Shown here piece after piece: positions 28,648 through 35,706 of a DNA stretch of 64,000 nucleotides (positions are counted from its first letter, which is position 1; every line of letters starts with the position of its first letter). Under the pieces are notes generated by a model. It had not been told where the DNA came from and searched no databases. It saw nothing but the letters and a program-made list of their open reading frames with translations. Location of the stretch: assembly GCF_000472445.1 (NCBI RefSeq), contig NZ_AXAJ01000006.1, positions 124,157 to 188,156 on the forward strand, written 5' to 3'. The translations under genes were made by a program, and so were the position numbers. The stretch comes from Burkholderia sp. WSM2230. Lineage in GTDB: Bacteria; Pseudomonadota; Gammaproteobacteria; Burkholderiales; Burkholderiaceae.

Positions 28648-29682
28648 ATGTCAACCGCCACGCCGCAACACACCGACCATACGATCGACGGCGAGCCGAT
28701 CCCCACCCTCGACGACATCGCCGCGCAGCACTTTGCGCTGACGCCGTGGGTGGCGCGCACGCCGGTTTTCGACAGGCTCGACTTCGCGTCGCTCGAAGGC
28801 ACGGTGGTGAACTTCAAGTTCGAGTTGCTGCAAGCGGGCGGCAGCTTCAAGGCGCGCGGCGCGTTTACGAACCTGCTTGCGCTCGACGAAGCGCAGCGCA
28901 GCGCGGGCGTCACCTGCGTGTCGGGCGGCAATCATGCGGTGGCGGTCGCGTACGCGGCAATGCGCCTTGGCATCAGCGCAAAGGTCGTGCTGTTTCGCGC
29001 GGCGAATCCGGCGCGGGTCGCGCTGTGCCGGCAATATCGTGCGGAAATCGTGTTCGCCGAAGATCTCGCGGAGGCCTTTGAACTCGTGCGCCGCATCGAA
29101 GCCGAGGAAGGCCGCTACTTCGTGCATCCGTTCAACGGTTATCGCACGGTGCTCGGCTCAGCCACGCTCGGCTACGAGTGGACCACGCAAACGCCCGACC
29201 TCGAAGCGGTGATCGTGCCGATTGGCGGCGGTGGTCTCGCGGCCGGTGTCGCCACGGCGATGCGGCTCGCGAATCCCGACGTGCATGTGTTCGGCGTCGA
29301 GCCGGAAGGCGCCGACGCAATGGGCAGGAGCTTCGCCGCGAAGCACACGGTCAAGATGGGCCATATGCACAGCATTGCGGATTCGCTGATGGCCCCGCAT
29401 ACCGAGGAGTACAGCTATGAGCTATGCCGGCGTCATATCGACGAGCTCGTCACCGTGTCGGACGACCAGTTGCGCGCCGCCATGCTCGGCTTGTTCGGTC
29501 AACTGAAGCTCGCGGTCGAACCCGCTTGCGCCGCCGCCACGGCGGCGCTGCTCGGACCGCTGCGCGAGAAGCTGCAAGGCAAGCGCGTGGGCGTTCTGCT
29601 GTGCGGCACCAACACGGACCCGGCCACTTTTGCCGCGCATATTGAACGCGCACGCCATAGCGCGTCACAGTTTCCCGAATAA
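28648..29682 (+). CDS. Threonine/serine dehydratase-like PLP enzyme
   Basis: 344-aa fold-type II pyridoxal-phosphate protein. The PLP lysine is Lys68 in GGSFKARGA, the phosphate-binding loop is IGGGGLAAG (residues ~192-200), and SGGNHAVAVAYAA follows the substrate-binding pattern. It lacks the C-terminal regulatory ACT domain, so it resembles catabolic or broad-specificity dehydratases rather than IlvA. It starts 76 nt after argE, possibly in one transcript. Exact substrate unresolved. Confidence 0.85.
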   Translation: MSTATPQHTDHTIDGEPIPTLDDIAAQHFALTPWVARTPVFDRLDFASLEGTVVNFKFELLQAGGSFKARGAFTNLLALDEAQRSAGVTCVSGGNHAVAVAYAAMRLGISAKVVLFRAANPARVALCRQYRAEIVFAEDLAEAFELVRRIEAEEGRYFVHPFNGYRTVLGSATLGYEWTTQTPDLEAVIVPIGGGGLAAGVATAMRLANPDVHVFGVEPEGADAMGRSFAAKHTVKMGHMHSIADSLMAPHTEEYSYELCRRHIDELVTVSDDQLRAAMLGLFGQLKLAVEPACAAATAALLGPLREKLQGKRVGVLLCGTNTDPATFAAHIERARHSASQFPE

Positions 29683-29750
29683 TCACGGGAGTAACAGATC
29701 CGTTTTTGCAGTTTTGCGGCTGAGGGGCTGGCCTATCCGTCTCAGATTGG

Positions 29751-29756
29751 TATGAT
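29751..29756 (+). promoter_or_regulatory. Possible -10 element of mscL
   Basis: TATGAT (5 of 6 to consensus) about 30 nt upstream of the mscL start; no convincing -35 seen. Confidence 0.35.
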
Positions 29757-29785
29757 TAAGTCATCGATATTCGGGAGGAAACCCT

Positions 29786-30232
29786 ATGAGCATGGTCAAG
29801 GAATTCAAGGAATTTGCCCTCAAGGGCAACGTGATGGATCTCGCGGTCGGTGTAATTATCGGCGGCGCCTTCTCCACCATAGTCAATTCAGTTGTGAAAG
29901 ACCTGATCATGCCGGTTGTCGGCGTTGCCTCGGGCGGCCTCGATTTCTCGAACAAGTTCATTCGCCTCGGCGCGATTCCACCGAGCTTCAAAGGCAGTCC
30001 CGAATCGTATAAGGACCTGCAGACAGCGGGCGTCGCAGTATTCGGTTATGGCTCGTTCATTACAGTGCTGATCAACTTCATCATTCTCGCGTTCATCATT
30101 TTCCTGATGGTGAAGTTCATCAACAATCTGCGCAAGCCGGCCGACGCCGCGCCGTCCGAACCGCCGCCGCCGCCCGAAGACGTGCTGCTGTTGCGCGAAA
30201 TCCGCGACTCGCTGAAGAACTCGCCGCGCTAA
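29786..30232 (+). CDS. mscL: Large-conductance mechanosensitive channel
   Basis: 148-aa inner-membrane channel that opens under turgor stress. The N-terminal amphipathic helix ([20 protein letters not shown]), TM1 with [24 protein letters not shown]2 ([20 protein letters not shown]) and a charged C-terminal bundle helix are visible. GGAGG precedes the ATG. It is a single gene with its own terminator at 30291-30325. Confidence 0.97.
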   Translation: MSMVKEFKEFALKGNVMDLAVGVIIGGAFSTIVNSVVKDLIMPVVGVASGGLDFSNKFIRLGAIPPSFKGSPESYKDLQTAGVAVFGYGSFITVLINFIILAFIIFLMVKFINNLRKPADAAPSEPPPPPEDVLLLREIRDSLKNSPR

Positions 30233-30290
30233 GCGGCCCGGGCGGAAGCCGGCCATCGCGCACTGGCCCGCGATAAACCGGGGCCGGCAA

Positions 30291-30325
30291 AAAGGCCTGT
30301 TGCGACGCGGTCGCAACAGGCCTTT
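30291..30325. terminator. Bidirectional terminator between mscL and the hybrid kinase
   Basis: AAAGGCCTGTTGCGAC (30291-30306) and GTCGCAACAGGCCTTT (30310-30325) form a perfect 16-bp arm pair with a 3-nt loop, serving the two convergent genes. Confidence 0.9.
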
Positions 30326-30372
30326 CTCTTTCCCTTTCACGCCCCCGCATGCATGCCGGCAGACGCCGCGTG

Positions 30373-32346
30373 CTACGCTTTTTTCTGCGCCTTCACAGTG
30401 ATCGCGTTCTCGATCATCGTTTCGAGTTGCGCGAAGTTCACCGGCTTCGTCAAATGCGATGTGAAGCCGGCAGCGAGACAACGGCGCACGTCTTCGTCGG
30501 TACCGAAACCGGTCAGCGCAACGGCCGGCGCATTCGAACGCTCGCGATACGCCTTGATGAAATCGAGGCCAGTGCCGTCCGGCAAGCCGACGTCGCTGAT
30601 CACCAGATCGAAAGTCTGCAACTGCGTGGCCGCAAGCGCGTCGTCCACGCGGCCCACCGTCGTCACATCATGGCCGAGCGTGCGAATGAGTTGCGCCATG
30701 ACCTCGGCGGTATCAACGTGATCTTCGATCAGCAAAATGTTAAGTACACCGGCCGGATGCACCGCGTCCGGCAACACGACTTGCGAGGTCCGTGCGGGCG
30801 CAGCCGCCGTGGGCAGCGTGATCGTGAACGTCGCGCCACAATGAGCGCCCGGGCTTTGCGCGGTGACGGTGCCGCCGTGCACGTCCGTGAGCGCCTTGGT
30901 GATCGCAAGCCCCAGCCCCAGCCCGCCGAACTGCCGTGTCATTTTCTGGTCGCCCTGCTCGAACGCGTTGAACAACTTGCCGATCTGGTCCGGCTCGATG
31001 CCGATGCCCGTGTCTTCCACCAGGATCTGCACATGCATGCGTTCGTCACGCGTGCGCACGTAGATATGTCCGCCGTCAGGCGTGAACTTCGCGGCGTTGC
31101 GAATCAGATTCCACAGCATCTGTTGCAGGCGCGCGCGGTCGGCGAGCACGTAGTGGTGCGTTGCATCCTTGTGCACATGCACGTCCTGCTGCTTGACCTG
31201 AATCTCGCTGCGAAAGAGTTCGAGCACGCTGTCGATCACCTCGTGCACGTCGACCGTTTCCAGCGACAGGCGCAGCTTTCCGTTGGCCACGCGCGTGAGG
31301 TCGAGCAGATCGTCGATCAGACGCGCCTCGAGTTCGACGTTGCGGCGAATCATCCGCACGCTCGCGCGCGCCTGATCCGGCAGATCGGGGATCATCTCAA
31401 GCACGCTGGCGCCGGCCAGCACCGGCGTGAGCGGCGTGCGCAATTCGTGCGACAGCATGGCGAGAAAGCGGTCTTTCGCGCGATTCGCTTCTTCGGCGAT
31501 CTGCCGCGCCGCCTGTTCGGAAGCGAGCAGCCGTTCGCGCTCCTGCATCGCCTCGCGCTCGGAATGAATATCCGTGCAACTGCCGAACCATTTGCTGATG
31601 TTGCCTTCGTTGTCGCGTGTGGCGACCATGCGCGCGTCGAACCAGCGGTATTCGCCGTCATGACGGCGAATCCGCAGTTCGTGCCGATACGTGCCCGCAT
31701 AACCGGCCACCGCTTTCAGCCAGCTGCGGCGCACTTCCTCGCGATCGTCCGGATGCACGGCGTCCAGCCACGCAAGACCATGCGAGCTGTTTTCGGCGAG
31801 GCCCGTGTAGTCGTACCACTGCTTCGACAGGAAATCGCAGTCGCCCGCGGCATTGCAGGTCAGCACGAGATGCGGCAGCGCTTCAGACAGGTTGCGGTAA
31901 TGCTGCTCGCGGTCGCGCAAGAGCAGTGCTTCATCCGACGCGCGCTGCAGACGCACTTGCGATAGCACACGCTCCACGGCTTCCGGCAGGTAATCGAGGT
32001 AATCGCCCGATTTCGGCACCACGTCGGACACGCCCGCGCGCAGCGCTTCGATCACGCGCGATTCGTCCGTAAAACCGGTCACGAGGATGGCCGGAATGCG
32101 CACGCCTTCCGCGCGCAACCGGCGAAAGAAGTCGAGGCCGGTTTCCGGCCCGCTCAACTGGTAATCGAGCACAAGCAGATCGAGGCCACCCGCGGCGAGC
32201 CGTTCGCGCGCCGCCTCCACGCTCGCGCACACCGCGACCCGGCAGCCGGCGCGTTCGAGCGACTTGCGTGCGAGCCGCAAGATACCCTCGTCGTCATCGA
32301 CGACGAGAATGGAGGCGGCAGGCGGCGGAGACACGTCTTCGGTCAT
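30373..32346 (-). CDS. Hybrid sensor histidine kinase (REC-PAS-HisKA-HATPase-REC)
   Basis: 657-aa cytoplasmic kinase with no membrane segment. N-terminal receiver (about 12-125) with Asp61 in LVLDYQLSG; PAS/PAC domain (about 150-265, ending WFGSCTDIHSERE); HisKA with His300 in AMLSHELRTPL; HATPase_c (about 410-512; NLIRNAAKF, DTGIGI, GGLGLGLAI); and a second receiver with Asp585 in LVISDVGLPDG. Being input-controlled by an N-terminal receiver, it can accept a signal from another kinase. It is last in a three-gene minus-strand array. Confidence 0.93.
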   Translation of the reverse strand: MTEDVSPPPAASILVVDDDEGILRLARKSLERAGCRVAVCASVEAARERLAAGGLDLLVLDYQLSGPETGLDFFRRLRAEGVRIPAILVTGFTDESRVIEALRAGVSDVVPKSGDYLDYLPEAVERVLSQVRLQRASDEALLLRDREQHYRNLSEALPHLVLTCNAAGDCDFLSKQWYDYTGLAENSSHGLAWLDAVHPDDREEVRRSWLKAVAGYAGTYRHELRIRRHDGEYRWFDARMVATRDNEGNISKWFGSCTDIHSEREAMQERERLLASEQAARQIAEEANRAKDRFLAMLSHELRTPLTPVLAGASVLEMIPDLPDQARASVRMIRRNVELEARLIDDLLDLTRVANGKLRLSLETVDVHEVIDSVLELFRSEIQVKQQDVHVHKDATHHYVLADRARLQQMLWNLIRNAAKFTPDGGHIYVRTRDERMHVQILVEDTGIGIEPDQIGKLFNAFEQGDQKMTRQFGGLGLGLAITKALTDVHGGTVTAQSPGAHCGATFTITLPTAAAPARTSQVVLPDAVHPAGVLNILLIEDHVDTAEVMAQLIRTLGHDVTTVGRVDDALAATQLQTFDLVISDVGLPDGTGLDFIKAYRERSNAPAVALTGFGTDEDVRRCLAAGFTSHLTKPVNFAQLETMIENAITVKAQKKA

Positions 32347-32397
32347 GCGCGATCTTCGTCTGTTAGGTCTATAGCGTATGCGAACAATTCGTGCGCG

Positions 32398-32883
32398 TCA
32401 TGATGGCGGCGGAAAGCGATGCCCCGACGGCAGCTTGACCACCTGCAGGAAGAACCCCAGCCGACGCACGGCTTCTATGAATGCATCGTACTCGACCGGC
32501 TTCGTAATGTAGACATTGCAGCCGAGTTCGTAGCAGCGCGCGATTTCGCGGGGATCGTCCGTCGTGGTCAGCACGATCACCGGCACCGGCGCGGTTTGCG
32601 GCGACTCCTTCAGGCGCCGCAACACCTCGAAGCCGTCCACGCGCGGCATCTTCAGATCGAGCAGCACGACGGAATTCCTCAGATCTTGCGGCTGCGGATG
32701 CGCACTGGCCGCGCTCTCGCCCTCCGTGCCCGAGCCGAAGAAATAATCCAGAGCCTGCTGACCATCGCGAAAGCGCACGAAACCATTCGAAATACCGGCA
32801 CGGCGCAGATTCCGTTCGACGAGCGTGGCATGGCCGTCGTCGTCTTCGATCAGGACGATGCTGACCGTTTCCCCGTGACTCAT
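32398..32883 (-). CDS. Single-domain response regulator (Rcp1-like)
   Basis: 161 aa; a receiver with no output domain. Acidic pocket EDDD (residues 13-16), phosphoacceptor Asp76 in VVLLDLKMPRVDG, Thr/Lys in TTTDD and ITKPVE. The insertion FGSGTEGESAASAHPQPQ after helix 2 is characteristic of the Rcp1-like regulators that pair with phytochrome-type kinases. GGAGG precedes the ATG. It sits between the sensor kinase and the hybrid kinase genes and probably carries phosphate between them. Confidence 0.92.
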   Translation of the reverse strand: MSHGETVSIVLIEDDDGHATLVERNLRRAGISNGFVRFRDGQQALDYFFGSGTEGESAASAHPQPQDLRNSVVLLDLKMPRVDGFEVLRRLKESPQTAPVPVIVLTTTDDPREIARCYELGCNVYITKPVEYDAFIEAVRRLGFFLQVVKLPSGHRFPPPS

Positions 32884-32904
32884 ATGCCCTCCGTTCTCCG
32901 GCGT

Positions 32905-32975
32905 CGTGCTCAGTTTGTGCCCAATTGTGCCCAGTTTGTGCCCGGCTCGTGTCCAGTTGCTGCCCCGTTCGTGGC
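32905..32975. repeat. Degenerate ~21-bp repeats between the response regulator and the sensor kinase
   Basis: CAGTTTGTGCCC occurs at 32911-32922 and 32932-32943, with weaker copies (GTCCAGTTGCTGCCC) further right. They lie in the spacer between two same-strand signalling genes. Confidence 0.55.
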
Positions 32976-33045
32976 GGTGCCGCGTCCAGGCTCGTGCCGC
33001 GCGAATCGCGAGGCGCTGCGGCTTTTTCCCTTAGCCCGGCATAAG

Positions 33046-34656
33046 TCAGAGGCGCGCGGGCTGTTCCGGCAACACTACGAAAAAGGTGGATCCCGCGCCT
33101 TCCGCGGACTCCACCCATACGCGCCCGCCATGCCGCTCCACCGTGCGCCGCACCACCGCGAGACCCACCCCGTCGCCGTTCGCCACGTCCACATGCAGAC
33201 GCTGGAACGCGCGGAACACCTTCGACATATACGCGGCCGGAATGCCGAGGCCGTTGTCGCGCACATAGTACGTGCGCATGCGCACCGCGCGCGGGCCGCT
33301 CGCCTCGACGGGCTCGGGCTCGAGCGCGCCGATTTCTATGCGCCCGCTGCGCGCCGGGTCGAGGTAACTCAACGCATTGCCAATCAGGTTGCTGAAGATC
33401 TGTTCGAGTGCGGCCGGGTCGCCCCATGCGGGCGGCAAATCACGCACCGTGACGGCCGCGCCGCGCTCCTCAATGACGCTTTGCAAATTCTCGACGATGC
33501 GCACCACCACGCGCGCGACGCTAACCCGTTGCCACTGATATTCGAGCCGGCCCGCACGCGAAATGCGCAGCAGCGCCTCGATGATCGCCGCCGCCTGTGT
33601 GACCGCACCCCGCAAGTATTGCAGGGATTCGCGCACGTCGCCGTCGAGAATATGCGCCATCCGTTTATGTTCCGCCGCCGGCAGGCGCGCCTCGACGACG
33701 ATGTGGTCCAACTCGTCGCACGAAACCTGCAACTCCTTCGAGAATCCTTGCAGGTTCACGAGCGGCGAGCGCAAATCATGCGATACGCTGTAGATAAACA
33801 TTTCATTGTCTTGCGTCTCCTGGCGCAGTTCCTCATTGACGCCGGCGAGTTCCTGCGCCCGCGCTTCGAGACGTTGCTTGAGCGACGCCTGTTCGGCTTC
33901 CGCCTCGCGCAGGCGCGCGCCTGTCTGATGCAGCACGGCGTCGAGCGCAGCGATTTCGTCCGTGCCGGACAGACGAGCCGCAAGCGGCCGCCCCTTGCCG
34001 AGGCGCTCCGCGTTATCGGTCAACACCTCGAAACGCCGGCCGATGCTGCGTGCAAAAACGATCGCGGTGCCCGCCCAGATCAGCATGGACCCGATCACTG
34101 CCGCGATCAATGCATATTGCTGACGCTCGCGGCGCCGCCCAAGCGCCGCCGAGCGCTCTCCATCCAGGCGCGAAGCCTCTTCGCCGAAAGCCGCAAGCTC
34201 GTCGCGAAACGCGACAATGGGCTGCGGCACCGCACCACTCTCCAATGCGGCCAGCGAGCCCCCGCTCCGACCTTCATGCAACGCCTCTGAAACGATAGCG
34301 GTCTGCGCGCGATAGGCGTCGATTGCGCGTCTCATCTTCTGGACGCGCTGCACTTGCTGCGGCGTATCCGCGACGAGCGCGTCGAGCTTCGACAAACGGT
34401 CGCTCACGTCGATCCACACCGTGTGCCGCTCGAGTAAGGACGCGTCGCCGATCACCATGCCGGTTCGCACGCGGGCGGCCTGACGCAGCAGTGGATCGGC
34501 AAGCGCCGACGACTGATAAAGAATCTGCTTGCTATTGGTAACCCATTGCGCGGCCTGCGCTGTCTGCTCCTGCGTATCGAAGACGACGCCCAAAAGCGCC
34601 AGTTCGACGAGGCTAGGCACTGCGATCAGCAGCAGACCCTTGGTGACTAGTTTCAT
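33046..34656 (-). CDS. CHASE3-domain sensor histidine kinase
   Basis: 536 aa from the internal ATG at 34656, where a transmembrane helix begins (MKLVTKGLLLIAVPSLVELA, about 7-27); the frame opens at 34773 but that extension is hydrophilic. The periplasmic part (28-180) resembles CHASE3 (QWVTNSKQILYQ, LADPLLRQAARVRTGMVIGD). A second helix lies at 181-203, then HAMP, a coiled coil (248-285), HisKA with His293 (YSVSHDLRSPLV), and HATPase_c ending VLPEQPARL. This kinase class is commonly paired with Rcp1-like regulators, as here. Confidence 0.9.
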   Translation of the reverse strand: MKLVTKGLLLIAVPSLVELALLGVVFDTQEQTAQAAQWVTNSKQILYQSSALADPLLRQAARVRTGMVIGDASLLERHTVWIDVSDRLSKLDALVADTPQQVQRVQKMRRAIDAYRAQTAIVSEALHEGRSGGSLAALESGAVPQPIVAFRDELAAFGEEASRLDGERSAALGRRRERQQYALIAAVIGSMLIWAGTAIVFARSIGRRFEVLTDNAERLGKGRPLAARLSGTDEIAALDAVLHQTGARLREAEAEQASLKQRLEARAQELAGVNEELRQETQDNEMFIYSVSHDLRSPLVNLQGFSKELQVSCDELDHIVVEARLPAAEHKRMAHILDGDVRESLQYLRGAVTQAAAIIEALLRISRAGRLEYQWQRVSVARVVVRIVENLQSVIEERGAAVTVRDLPPAWGDPAALEQIFSNLIGNALSYLDPARSGRIEIGALEPEPVEASGPRAVRMRTYYVRDNGLGIPAAYMSKVFRAFQRLHVDVANGDGVGLAVVRRTVERHGGRVWVESAEGAGSTFFVVLPEQPARL

Positions 34657-34990
34657 GTTCGCCCGAAGGTCGTTCAAGCCGCGGCGACTCGCGGGAACCC
34701 GCCAGCCGGACGGGCCATTATCGACGTGAATCGGCAAGATTTCAACGTGAGAGGAGAATGCGCCTGCCCACATAAAAATGACTTTTTTATTGGTGCAAGA
34801 TGTTTTTTCGGCGCGTCGTGCGTCTATGATGGAGTCAGATGTGCTGGAATGCTAAGGCGCGCGGCGAGGCGGTTCGGCATGATTCGTGCGGGAGGCGGTG
34901 AAGCGGCGGGATCGTCGAATCATCGTGAATCCGGCCTTGTCGTATGCTATAAAAGATCGACGTGCGGCGCGCGAAGCCGGGAGTTGTCGC
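34657..34990. other. Divergent intergenic region, 334 nt
   Basis: Separates the sensor kinase from the plus-strand 34991 gene. An AT-rich segment at 34771-34795 includes an inverted repeat (separate entry). No ORF with support. Confidence 0.5.
34772..34790. promoter_or_regulatory. AT-rich inverted repeat in the divergent region
   Basis: ATAAAAA (34772-34778) and TTTTTAT (34784-34790), 5-nt spacer. On the minus strand TTGCAC follows a promoter-like arrangement near it. Candidate promoter/operator of the signalling array; weak evidence. Confidence 0.3.
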
Positions 34991-35482
34991 ATGAGGACGC
35001 TGCGTTTCTTGCAATTCTTTTTCAGGCGAATTTTTATGTCCTTCCCGAAAAAGCGTAGACGCGCGAAGGTGGACGGCGATGAGTCGTTCCTCGCGGTACT
35101 GCGGCATTTCAAGCCCTTCGGTCAACTCGACACCAAGATCGCGCGTGCTCGCGCGCAAGACGAGCCGGTCCTTTATGCGCACGTGTTGCCCGGACTCGAC
35201 GTGCTTCTGTGCAGCGTGCGCGGTGCGCATCCGCCCTATCCGGCTGCGGCGGAATTGCGGCGGCGCTGCATCGAATCCATTACCAATGCATTGGAACAAC
35301 CGCTCGACGGTCTCGAGAACGGCGGTTACTGGTATGAAGCCGACGGCTTCGGGTTCCTGGTATTTGCAAGCCGCGCTCGCGGCAAGATCCTGGCCGAGTT
35401 CGGCGCGACACGCGTAGGCGCGCGTCGCGGAGTTCGGCGGCAGGATGCGGCAGGCGACGCAACGCCGCGTTCTTTGCGGTAG
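34991..35482 (+). CDS. Hypothetical protein, 163 aa
   Basis: The ATG at 34991 has GGGAG 7 nt upstream; the next ATG (35036) has a poor RBS and the frame opens earlier at 34886. The N-terminus is basic and aromatic (MRTLRFLQFFFRRIFM), then MSFPKKRRRAKVDGDESFLAVLRHF; the middle (VLPGLDVLLCSVRGAHPPYPAAAELRR) looks like a compact alpha/beta domain. No family recognised and no clear signal peptide. It lies alone between two minus-strand operons. Confidence 0.5.
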   Translation: MRTLRFLQFFFRRIFMSFPKKRRRAKVDGDESFLAVLRHFKPFGQLDTKIARARAQDEPVLYAHVLPGLDVLLCSVRGAHPPYPAAAELRRRCIESITNALEQPLDGLENGGYWYEADGFGFLVFASRARGKILAEFGATRVGARRGVRRQDAAGDATPRSLR

Positions 35483-35489
35483 GCCCTGG

Positions 35490-35575
35490 GTTCCATCGCG
35501 CGGCGTTCCTATCGCGCCGCAGTCACATCGCGCAGAGTTCTCATCGTGCCGAGGTCACATCGCGTGGCGGCACGA
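35490..35575. repeat. Imperfect ~19-bp repeats after the 34991 gene
   Basis: Five degenerate units share the core ATCGCGC with GTTC/GTCAC before it (about 35490-35575). They lie directly downstream of the 34991 gene, between it and the AsmA-family gene end. Confidence 0.5.
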
Positions 35576-35706
35576 TCGATTGCGCCTTCAGCTCACATGC
35601 TTTCGACGCTGGCGTCAGGTCGAAGGCACACTGATCAGCCACAGAAAGACAAAAGAAAGGCCGCCGCCAAACATCCAGTTCAACGAATCTGCGCAGAGGA
35701 AGTGCA

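Noticed and set aside
30349..34290. Plus-strand ORFs of 538 and 623 aa opposite the signalling genes
   Set aside because: Antisense of well-supported kinase genes with intact catalytic motifs; no RBS or motif of their own.
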